NCBI GenBank assembly: GCA_009929175.1
Contig: SABC01000013.1
Span: 1 to 37,621, forward strand
DNA from: Bacteroidia bacterium
GTDB taxonomy: Bacteria > Bacteroidota > Bacteroidia > Bacteroidales > UBA932
Reading direction: 5' to 3'
Length of the DNA stretch: 37,621 bases
The position numbers and the translations under genes are program-made. Positions 1-6,632 of the stretch are shown in pieces (position 1 is the stretch's first letter; each line of letters begins with the position of its first letter). The notes beneath the pieces are model-generated. The model saw nothing but the letters and a program-made list of their open reading frames with translations, did not search any database and was not told where the DNA came from.

Positions 1-174
1 AGCGGTTTTGACGAAGAGTTTGCGGTTAACAGCCGAGGACTGTTTGACGACCGCAGGGAGGAGTTCCGCAGGCCCGCAAAAAACGAGGAAAAGAGCGTTG
101 AACAAAAACTGCGTTGCACAAGGCGGCATGGCCCCCAGGCAGAGGGAGACGCCGAGGGCTCTACAACCACCTGA
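1..174 (+). other. Unassigned GC-rich segment; possible tail of an upstream CDS
   Basis: Frame 1 is open from the window edge to a TGA at 172-174, giving about 57 charged residues rich in Glu, Arg and Asp. It could be the C-terminus of a gene starting outside the window. Against this, bases 131-174 belong to the repeat unit that recurs downstream, the opposite strand is also largely open, and bases 22-54 can fold as a hairpin (GCGGT 22-26 with ACCGC 50-54; AACAG 28-32 with CTGTT 40-44). I recognise no protein family. Intergenic structured sequence seems at least as likely as coding. Confidence 0.2.
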
Positions 175-471
175 AAATGAACGGAAAGCCGCAAAGCGCA
201 CAGCCTCTGCAAGTTGTTAATTTATCCGAGGGATGCATCCCGCCCCCGGGCAGAGGGAGCCGCCGAGGGCTCTACAATAATTTATCCGAGGGATGCACCC
301 CGCCCCCAGGCAGAGAGATACACGGCGGTCTCTGTAACCTTTTGAAAATGAACGGGAAGCTACAACGAGATGAACCTCTGCAAGTTGTTAATTTATCCGA
401 GGGATGCACCCCGGCTGGCAAGCCGCAACAAGCAAAGCCTCTGCAAGTTGTTAATTTATCCGAGGGATGCT
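131..471. repeat. Degraded tandem array of a ~111-bp unit abutting hemW
   Basis: Three modules recur. Module X (GCCCCC-AGGCAGAGGGAG type, ~36 bp) is at 131-166, 242-277 and 302-337. Module Y (TGAAAATGAACGG core) is at about 167-187 and 338-360. Module Z (CCTCTGCAAGTTGTTAATTT followed by ATCCGAGGGATGC) is at 204-236, 375-407 and 438-470, with a truncated copy at 278-296. X1 to X2 is 111 bp; X2 to X3 is only 60 bp, consistent with an internal deletion of ~51 bp; the last unit lacks X and Y. The final Z copy contains the last codons and stop of hemW. GGGATGCATCCC at 230-241 is a perfect 12-bp palindrome. No transposase or CRISPR-like spacing is present. Confidence 0.85.
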
Positions 472-1685
472 ACAATGAGGGTGCGGATGAGGGTGTCGGA
501 GAGGAAGAGGTTGTGGGGTGGGATTTGGATGTGGGTGGGTGTTTGGTGAAGGTGGCGTTGTTCCAGGAGGGTGTGTAGGTTAGTTTTGAATTCGGCAATT
601 TGCGGGGTGGTTTGAGCACTGTCGGATGACCCTGCATAATTGTCGAGGAGCCGGGAGAGTTCAAGGGTTTCCATACCCTTTACAGTACGTAACGACAGCA
701 TTATGAATTCGTTGAGGTGGTCACGCAGAGAAAGTAGTTCACTCTTGAACCCACGTATGCCCTGACCCCACCCTAAAATGTATTTGTTGATGCCCTTGTC
801 GTTCCACTCCCGGCAAACACCATCAAAAGTGTGAGCAGAGGGGCCAAAGCCAAAGTAAGGGGTAAAGTCCCAATAGGAGCTGTTGTGGCGGGACTCGAAA
901 CCTGGTTTGCAAAAACTGGAGACCTCGTATTGCACATAACCCGCCTGAGAGAGCAGCTCCTGCAACAAAGCATACTGGCTGTTGGAACCCTCATCGGGCA
1001 TAGGGTCATAACTCCCGTCCATATAGCTCCGATATAACTTGGTTCCCTTTTCTATACCAAGCTGATAACACGATAAATGCTCCGGAGAAAGTTCGATGGC
1101 CAGCTCAATGTTGCGCCTCCACTCCTCAGTCGAAAGCGATTCAAACCCAAAGATGAGGTCGATACTGATATTGCGGAAACCGGCCTTTCTTAAATTGCCA
1201 AAAGCCTCCAAAGCCTTTGCAGAGTTGTGCCGCCGGTTCATCCAGGAGAGATGTGCATCATTAAAAGACTGTACCCCGAGGCTCACCCTGTTGAACCCCA
1301 AAGAAAATAAATCACGGGCATAGCCAAGTGAAACATCATCGGGATTGAGCTCAACAGTGATTTCGGGAGATGCCATAAGAGAAACGGAATCAGAAGCTGG
1401 AGGAGCTACCTCGGAAACCGACACAGGGTAACGGGAAAGAACCGATTCCAGAATCCGCCCCAGTTGACCGGCAGAGAGAACCGAAGGAGTGCCCCCGCCA
1501 ATATAAACCGTACCAACCTTAAAGCCCTTTTGGATAAAAGAGACCGAACGAACGACAATCTCGGCAACCAATGCCTCCGTGAACCCATCCCTCTTACCCA
1601 ACATAGTTGTCGAGTAAAAGTCACAGTAGTTGCAAAACTGCGAACAAAAAGGAATGTGTATGTAGATACCGGCCACCGGGACCAC
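456..1685 (-). CDS. hemW: Radical SAM heme chaperone HemW
   Basis: Radical SAM protein of the HemW family (oxygen-independent coproporphyrinogen oxidase-like), thought to deliver heme to respiratory proteins in the cytoplasm. The N-terminus IYIHIPFC begins the cluster motif C14-x3-C18-x2-C21 followed by DF, and a GGGTP motif follows at about residue 58. The ORF is open further upstream, but homologues begin just before IYIHIPFC; a GTG at 1685 overlaps the TAG stop of the upstream gene (TAGTG), suggesting coupled translation and a 409-residue product. A second GTG at 1676 is an alternative. A Ser/Val/Ala/Pro-rich insertion precedes the conserved EITVELNPDD segment. The last five codons and stop lie inside the downstream repeat array. 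Confidence 0.92.
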   Translation of the reverse strand: MVPVAGIYIHIPFCSQFCNYCDFYSTTMLGKRDGFTEALVAEIVVRSVSFIQKGFKVGTVYIGGGTPSVLSAGQLGRILESVLSRYPVSVSEVAPPASDSVSLMASPEITVELNPDDVSLGYARDLFSLGFNRVSLGVQSFNDAHLSWMNRRHNSAKALEAFGNLRKAGFRNISIDLIFGFESLSTEEWRRNIELAIELSPEHLSCYQLGIEKGTKLYRSYMDGSYDPMPDEGSNSQYALLQELLSQAGYVQYEVSSFCKPGFESRHNSSYWDFTPYFGFGPSAHTFDGVCREWNDKGINKYILGWGQGIRGFKSELLSLRDHLNEFIMLSLRTVKGMETLELSRLLDNYAGSSDSAQTTPQIAEFKTNLHTLLEQRHLHQTPTHIQIPPHNLFLSDTLIRTLIVASLG

Positions 1686-2551
1686 TATCTTAACAGCAAG
1701 TCGGCAGAACCAAGCAGAGACTCTTCGGTATAGACATCCACGTTGTATACACCCTTCACAAACGAAACGTTGCTGGCAAAGAAGATACAAACCTCAAGTT
1801 CACTGCCCTGGTAATCCACCTCCCTCACAGCCGAGTAGATCATCTGTTCACCTGCAGAGGTAAAGATTTGCTGCTGGGAATTTGTCATAAGGATACCATC
1901 GGGACCCTTGATACGGATGTATATTCTCCTTGGACCTTTTACTGCAATAGAGTTTTCCACAAGGTGGAGGCAAGTCTTGAGTTTTGCAGCCCTGCTGCTC
2001 CGATCGGTATCGGCATCGCGGGAGTTGATTGCAGAAAGGATAAAACCACGCCCTTTGAGTACCGAACCAACCTCAACCTTTTTGGCATACTCGTCAGTAG
2101 TAGTCCTCAGCTCATCGTAACGTTGCCTTGTGGCACGCGCCTGCTCCTGGGCTTGGGCAGCATCCTTACGCAACGAAACAGTAAGGGTGTTGAGCGAATC
2201 TATCTGCTGTATATAGCTCCTCATAATGGACCTTAAGGTGCCGAGCTCCTTTTCGTACTGGCGGATCTGAGTCCTGTTGGTCGCTTCGGTCTTCTTAACA
2301 CGCTCGATCAGCTGGTCCACCTTTTCGCGCTCGCGTACCAACTCTGCATTGAGACTATCGTTATTGGTGTTGAGCACCTCGTAATCATCCCTGAGCTGGA
2401 TCATCTGCACAGTAAGCTGTTCCTTTTCCACTGTGAGATCCTTGATCATGCCGCTCCTGTCTATCCAGATCCAGGCAAGCACTGCAGCAAGCACCACAGC
2501 CACACACGCCATCACTATCACCAATACCTTCAAATTCTTTTCGTTTCCCAT
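1685..2551 (-). CDS. Membrane-anchored coiled-coil protein, function unknown
   Basis: I do not recognise a named family. Starting at the ATG at 2551 (MGNEKNLKVL) gives 288 residues; an upstream in-frame start at 2617 would add an unlikely leader lying over the promoter box. Residues ~8-30 form one membrane helix, then ~36-150 is Glu/Lys/Gln/Arg-rich sequence with strong coiled-coil character, and ~175-288 looks globular and beta-rich, ending SADLLLR. The topology suggests a short cytoplasmic N-terminus with the rod and C-terminal domain in the periplasm. The stop overlaps the GTG of hemW by one base, so the two are likely co-transcribed. Confidence 0.75.
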   Translation of the reverse strand: MGNEKNLKVLVIVMACVAVVLAAVLAWIWIDRSGMIKDLTVEKEQLTVQMIQLRDDYEVLNTNNDSLNAELVREREKVDQLIERVKKTEATNRTQIRQYEKELGTLRSIMRSYIQQIDSLNTLTVSLRKDAAQAQEQARATRQRYDELRTTTDEYAKKVEVGSVLKGRGFILSAINSRDADTDRSSRAAKLKTCLHLVENSIAVKGPRRIYIRIKGPDGILMTNSQQQIFTSAGEQMIYSAVREVDYQGSELEVCIFFASNVSFVKGVYNVDVYTEESLLGSADLLLR

Positions 2552-2594
2552 ATCTAAAAATTTTTCTTTGCTTTGCATCCAATAACGAACCCTA

Positions 2595-2602
2595 CAAAAA
2601 TA
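2595..2602 (-). promoter_or_regulatory. Bacteroidetes -7 box upstream of the coiled-coil gene
   Basis: TATTTTTG on the minus strand matches the Bacteroidetes -7 consensus TAnnTTTG, 43 bases before the ATG at 2551. No good TTTG -33 partner is seen. Confidence 0.4.
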
Positions 2603-2636
2603 TAAATTTTCTGCCATATAGGAGCAGATAATTTTA

Positions 2637-2644
2637 TAGCTTTG
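2637..2644 (+). promoter_or_regulatory. Bacteroidetes -7 box upstream of the 2682 gene
   Basis: TAGCTTTG matches TAnnTTTG and lies 37 bases before the ATG at 2682, leaving a leader of about 30 bases. The -33 element is weak. Confidence 0.45.
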
Positions 2645-2681
2645 TACCTAGTAAAACCAATAACCTTAATATTATAACCTT

Positions 2682-3170
2682 ATGGGATCCAGTTTTGACT
2701 TTCGGAAATATGCAGGCAGAGCAATAAAATACCTGATCTACCTCGTGATTGTCTTTGCGTTAGTGATAGGAATCTTCTCCCTCACTTCCAACCAAAGCTT
2801 CAGCTTTTACAACCTGTTCCGCCCCGGCACCGGGATCCAGATCGTAGTCTTCCTGGTTGCTATGTCCCTAATCTACCCTCTTTTCGGATATTCCTCCAAA
2901 AAAGTATACCTCAACAAAAGTTACGATGAGGATAAGAAAACCATAATCGACATCTTTCTCACCAACAGGTACAAGATTGACTGCGAAGGGGCAGATTTTA
3001 TCAAGTTCCGCCACACATCAATATTCATAAGGACAATGAGAATGTTCGAAGACACAATTACAATGGACTTTTCCGACAACCCCATCAAACTGGAAGGGCA
3101 GAGAAAAGATGTGTACAGGATTGCCCGGATGATTGAATACGCAGTAAGGAACGACCGCAACGACGAATAA
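2682..3170 (+). CDS. Small conserved membrane protein, function unknown
   Basis: 162 residues with two predicted membrane helices (about 14-34 and 52-70) separated by a short loop, then a C-terminal soluble domain of ~90 residues rich in Ile, Phe, Arg and Asp (for example RNDRNDE at the end). The soluble part should face the cytoplasm if the N-terminus is inside. I recognise no catalytic motif. It is transcribed alone from its own promoter box and ends 2 bp from the convergent trmB stop. Homologues appear to be Bacteroidetes-restricted hypothetical proteins, but that is an impression and not a search result. Confidence 0.8.
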   Translation: MGSSFDFRKYAGRAIKYLIYLVIVFALVIGIFSLTSNQSFSFYNLFRPGTGIQIVVFLVAMSLIYPLFGYSSKKVYLNKSYDEDKKTIIDIFLTNRYKIDCEGADFIKFRHTSIFIRTMRMFEDTITMDFSDNPIKLEGQRKDVYRIARMIEYAVRNDRNDE

Positions 3171-3172
3171 CC

Positions 3173-3886
3173 CTACCTGTCGTATGCATCGGAATCCCAC
3201 ACAGGTTCCGAAATAATTGCCTCTCTTTCCAGACGGAATGAGAGGTAAGTTATTTTAATACCCTGCCCAAGGAACACCGACTCGTAACGGGTCCTGATGG
3301 AGAGCAGGTCATCGGCCCTGCCGCTTCCGTAGATATCGTCATTGGCCTCAATCAGCTCCAGGTTGTTTTGACGGACCAGCTCTAAGGTGTAGTTGTGCAG
3401 GAATGCACTGTCGGTCTTGAGATGGATTATCCCGCCATCAACAAGGAACTTCTTGTACCTCTCCAGGAAAGGAGGCGAAGTCATCCTTTTGTTATCCCTT
3501 TTAATCTGAGGGTCGGGAAAGGTTATCCATATTTCCGAAACCTCATCCGTTCCAAAAACCGACCCAATAAACTCTATCCGGCTCCTTACAAAGGCAGCAT
3601 TGGGAATCCCCTCGGCAGTAACCGTCTTGGCTCCTCTCCACAGTCTGGCACCTTTGATATCCACTCCTATGAAGTTTTTATCGGGGTATTTGCCGGCCAG
3701 GGCAACCGTGTATTCACCTCTTCCGCAACCAAGCTCCAAAACAATCGGTTTTTTATTGCCAAAGTGGTCAATATGCCATCTGCCTTTCATTTTATAATCA
3801 ACCCCGAACACCTCCTCGAACTCCGGTTGATACAGGCATGCAAACGTTTTGTTCTCTTCGAACCTTCTAAGCTTATCCTTTCCCAT
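3173..3886 (-). CDS. trmB: tRNA (guanine-N7-)-methyltransferase TrmB
   Basis: S-adenosylmethionine-dependent methyltransferase that makes m7G46 in the variable loop of tRNAs. The 237-residue protein shows the SAM-binding loop ELGCGRG at 51-57, GVDIKG as the acidic-loop strand, and the family signature FPDPQIKRDNKR, a variant of the usual FPDPWPK..H.KRR. C-terminal SIRTRYE is also typical. Its ATG at 3886 overlaps the end of gldH by 14 bp, placing it as the last gene of the six-gene operon that begins at 9448. Confidence 0.95.
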   Translation of the reverse strand: MGKDKLRRFEENKTFACLYQPEFEEVFGVDYKMKGRWHIDHFGNKKPIVLELGCGRGEYTVALAGKYPDKNFIGVDIKGARLWRGAKTVTAEGIPNAAFVRSRIEFIGSVFGTDEVSEIWITFPDPQIKRDNKRMTSPPFLERYKKFLVDGGIIHLKTDSAFLHNYTLELVRQNNLELIEANDDIYGSGRADDLLSIRTRYESVFLGQGIKITYLSFRLEREAIISEPVWDSDAYDR

Positions 3887-4325
3887 TCTGTAATTTGGTA
3901 ACTACTACCCCCACCGACCCTTTTGGCAGGGATATATCTGTTTTTAGAAAAAATTTCCATTTGCCTTTTTGAGGCATTGAAACCCCCCATCGGTACCTCC
4001 AGGAGTAATCTGTCCATATCCCGCTATTGAAAGTCTTTGCCTCAATACCGCTCCGGGTAATCGGTAACATCAAAGTGTCGGAATATTTGTCCCCCGATGG
4101 TGTGGTGACAACCATCACAACATCCAAGGAAGATTTCCCGTAACCTTGCGGCAGCCTTGCAAAAAGCGAAAGGTCGTACCGGGACAGGGAATCCTCGCAG
4201 AGGTAAGAATCGTAAAAAAAATTGACATCCGATAACCTTTTGCCACCCTCAACACAAGAAGACAACAATCCCAAAAGAATCAGAGCCAAAATGCTATTTT
4301 TCCCTATTGTTGTTCCCAGGGCCAT
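3873..4325 (-). CDS. gldH: GldH-family lipoprotein
   Basis: A 150-residue lipoprotein from the ATG at 4325: hydrophobic signal (ILALILLGLLSSC) with the lipidated Cys at residue 24. The mature part has the GldH pattern of an early acidic aromatic stretch, mid-domain DTLMLPI and a C-terminal KTD..LPKGSVGVVVTK strand set. GldH is needed for gliding and type IX secretion in Flavobacteria, but homologues are widespread in non-gliding Bacteroidales, so motility cannot be inferred. Its 5' end overlaps ricT by 32 bp and its 3' end overlaps trmB by 14 bp; the ricT-gldH pairing is, as I recall, common in Bacteroides. Confidence 0.85.
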   Translation of the reverse strand: MALGTTIGKNSILALILLGLLSSCVEGGKRLSDVNFFYDSYLCEDSLSRYDLSLFARLPQGYGKSSLDVVMVVTTPSGDKYSDTLMLPITRSGIEAKTFNSGIWTDYSWRYRWGVSMPQKGKWKFFLKTDISLPKGSVGVVVTKLQNGKG

Positions 4326-5481
4326 TGTTTCCTCTTTTTTTACCTCGGAATCCTTTGTTGTTCCTCCTTTGGGGTTTGTTCTTGGAAGCCCCTCCCTTTT
4401 CGTCAAACCTGGAGATGCTGTCTTCCCCTACCGCACTCATGAATTCGGGTAATTTGGCCTCCTTGCGGGGGTTTATGTTTGGAACCACAACCCCTTTGCG
4501 GTTTAATCTGATAATCTCAACCACCCTTTGAGCTTCCAGCGGGAACATGTTGGTCATACTGTTCTGCTCATATGAAAACCACATAATCCCCTTTAAGGTA
4601 TCGGTCTTGACCAGGTAGGCCGGCCCCTCCTCTGTCTCCAGCGGACCCCTGAGATGCGGGATGTTTGTGTGTGCGTCAATGTAGGCAGCAGCCTCGTAAT
4701 TGATACAACATTTTAGTTTGCTGCATTGGCCTGCAAGCTTTTGGGGGTTCAGGGAAAGATCCTGGGTACGGGCCGCCTGAGTGGTTATGGATTTGAAGTC
4801 AGACATATACCTGGAACAGCATAGCTCTTGCCCGCACACACCGATTCCTCCAATGAGACCAGCCTCTTGCCTTGCACCTATCTGCTTCATCTCTACCCTA
4901 ATACGGAACTCATCGGCAAAACATCTGATCAACTGCCTAAAGTCCACACGTTCATCGGCGATATAATAGAAGATAGCTTTTGTGCCATCTCCCTGGAACT
5001 CCACATCGCCAATCTTCATGTTAAGGTTAAGCGAAACAGCTATCTGACGGGACCTTATCATGGTGTAATGCTCACGAGCTATGGCATCCTGCCACCGCTC
5101 GATGTCCAAGGCCTTGGCCTTACGGAAAATCTTGCGGAATTCGTAATTGAGTATATCAATCTTGTTCCTCCTGAGCTGGGGCAGCACAACCGGGCCCGAA
5201 AGCGTCACAATACCAACATCATGCCCGTTTGCAGCCTCAACCACAACGGTGTCTCCCACCTCTATCCTCTGCCCCGAAGTGTTCCGGAAAAAGAGTTTGC
5301 GTGTGTTTTTGAACCTAACCTCAAAAAGGTCTTGGGTAAGTGTATCCGGAATATCTTTGAGCCAGTCATAAACGGTTAGTTTACAACAAGCAGGGTGAAA
5401 ATCACATTTGAGCTCCCCCTCCGGGGTCCTGTAGGTGACAGCCCCCCTTGAACAATCATATCTTTTATCCTGAGCTTCCAT
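4294..5481 (-). CDS. ricT: PSP1-family regulator RicT
   Basis: 395-residue PSP1-domain protein. RicT/YaaT homologues in Bacillus form an Fe-S complex with other Ric proteins that affects RNase Y-dependent RNA processing; whether the same role holds here is inference. The core (~60-275) carries the conserved MIGARQEAGLIGGIGVCG-like stretch with Cys216, Cys221, Cys222, Cys253, Cys258 and Cys259, likely metal or cluster ligands; four more Cys sit at 10, 26, 32 and 33. The last ~30 residues are a basic, Asn/Gly/Arg-rich low-complexity tail (ending NNNREK), plausibly RNA-binding. It lies 15 bp after holB. Confidence 0.9.
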   Translation of the reverse strand: MEAQDKRYDCSRGAVTYRTPEGELKCDFHPACCKLTVYDWLKDIPDTLTQDLFEVRFKNTRKLFFRNTSGQRIEVGDTVVVEAANGHDVGIVTLSGPVVLPQLRRNKIDILNYEFRKIFRKAKALDIERWQDAIAREHYTMIRSRQIAVSLNLNMKIGDVEFQGDGTKAIFYYIADERVDFRQLIRCFADEFRIRVEMKQIGARQEAGLIGGIGVCGQELCCSRYMSDFKSITTQAARTQDLSLNPQKLAGQCSKLKCCINYEAAAYIDAHTNIPHLRGPLETEEGPAYLVKTDTLKGIMWFSYEQNSMTNMFPLEAQRVVEIIRLNRKGVVVPNINPRKEAKLPEFMSAVGEDSISRFDEKGGASKNKPQRRNNKGFRGKKRGNNGPGNNNREK

Positions 5482-5496
5482 TTTTTATATTATAAT

Positions 5497-6624
5497 TTAC
5501 AAAGATAGAAAAAAGCGGTTACTAAGGTCGGCAAATATGTATCTGGAATTTACATTCCTGCCGATATCCTCCATTGCACCGTTGATTATGCCCAATGCCC
5601 TGCCGTAAAAAGCCGGCTTGAACTTTTGAGCCCAAAATGCACTCTGCTCAATTCCCGAAGGGGGAACATTGGCAATCTCGGGCAACCCTTCGGCAACCAT
5701 CAGCGCCCTCCGTAAAAATTCGAGGGTATACTCCAGGAATATCTTTTGGTCATCCCTTCGCAAAGTGGCAACCTCTTCCCAAAAAGCGATGGTTTTAGCC
5801 AGATCACGGTTGGCACAACCTTCCAAAAGCCTGGTCAGCAAGATATCCATCTGTTGTTGCAGAGCCGATCCCGCTATCAGCTCCCTTGCCTTGCTGAGGC
5901 TACCGCCCGACAATTTTGCCCAAAACCCGGCCTCTGCACCAGAAAGGTCGAACTCCTCCATCAGCTCTCCTTCCAGCTGCTCCCTGTCGATTGGAGGGAT
6001 CCGTATTATCTGGCACCGGGACAGGATGGTGGGGATAATCTTTTCGGGGGAGTGGCTCACCATCAATATATAAGTATCGGCAGGCGGCTCCTCTATAAGC
6101 TTCAACAATTTGTTTGCAGCCTCCTGGTTCATTTTTTCGGGAAGCCACACCATCATGAACTTAGGCCCTCCCGAAAAGGATTGCAGGCTGAGTTTCCTGA
6201 GGATGAGGGATGCTTCGTAAACCCCGATTATCCCCGATTTGTTCTCGGTCTCTATTGTGTTGTACCACTCCTGTTCTGTGAGGTAAGGGTTGTTTATCAC
6301 CGCCTCCCTCCACTCTCCAATGAAGTGGTCGCTCACCGGTTTCTTGTCGGACGGAACCTTTTTTGTGCTGTTCACAGGCATTGCAAAATGGAGGTCGGGG
6401 TGTATCAGTTTCCTGGTCTTGTTGCAAGTAGGGCACATACCACAAGAATCCCCTCCACGGCGTGACTCACAAAGCATATAGGAGGCCATGGCAATTGCCA
6501 ACGGCAGGGCACCACAGCCCGGAGCCTCACAAAAGAGCAAGGCATGACCCGTCCTGTTCTCCTCAACCATGGCCACAAGCCTCTGTTTCAAGTTATCCTG
6601 TCCTGCTATCTCAATAAACTGCAT
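5497..6624 (-). CDS. holB: DNA polymerase III delta' subunit
   Basis: 375-residue AAA+ clamp-loader subunit. Zinc-binding cysteines are at 52, 61, 64 and 67 in the usual place. The P-loop region (EAPGCGAL, 33-40) lacks the Lys-Ser/Thr, as expected for delta', which does not hydrolyse ATP. The sensor/SRC region reads ILSRCQIIRI. It follows the U32 gene by 8 bp and precedes ricT by 15 bp. The holB-ricT adjacency is widespread in bacteria and supports both calls. Confidence 0.93.
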   Translation of the reverse strand: MQFIEIAGQDNLKQRLVAMVEENRTGHALLFCEAPGCGALPLAIAMASYMLCESRRGGDSCGMCPTCNKTRKLIHPDLHFAMPVNSTKKVPSDKKPVSDHFIGEWREAVINNPYLTEQEWYNTIETENKSGIIGVYEASLILRKLSLQSFSGGPKFMMVWLPEKMNQEAANKLLKLIEEPPADTYILMVSHSPEKIIPTILSRCQIIRIPPIDREQLEGELMEEFDLSGAEAGFWAKLSGGSLSKARELIAGSALQQQMDILLTRLLEGCANRDLAKTIAFWEEVATLRRDDQKIFLEYTLEFLRRALMVAEGLPEIANVPPSGIEQSAFWAQKFKPAFYGRALGIINGAMEDIGRNVNSRYIFADLSNRFFLSL

Positions 6625-6632
6625 GATATCTT

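Noticed and set aside
131-471. CRISPR-like array
   Set aside because: Repeats are long, modular and unequal, with no constant-length unique spacers and no cas genes nearby.
114-578. 154-residue plus-strand ORF across the repeat array with recurring NLSEGC peptides
   Set aside because: The apparent peptide repeats come from the DNA repeat, and the frame continues antisense into hemW; no start context or family.
5497-6624. Defective ATPase because the P-loop lacks Lys
   Set aside because: Loss of the P-loop Lys is normal for the delta' subunit.
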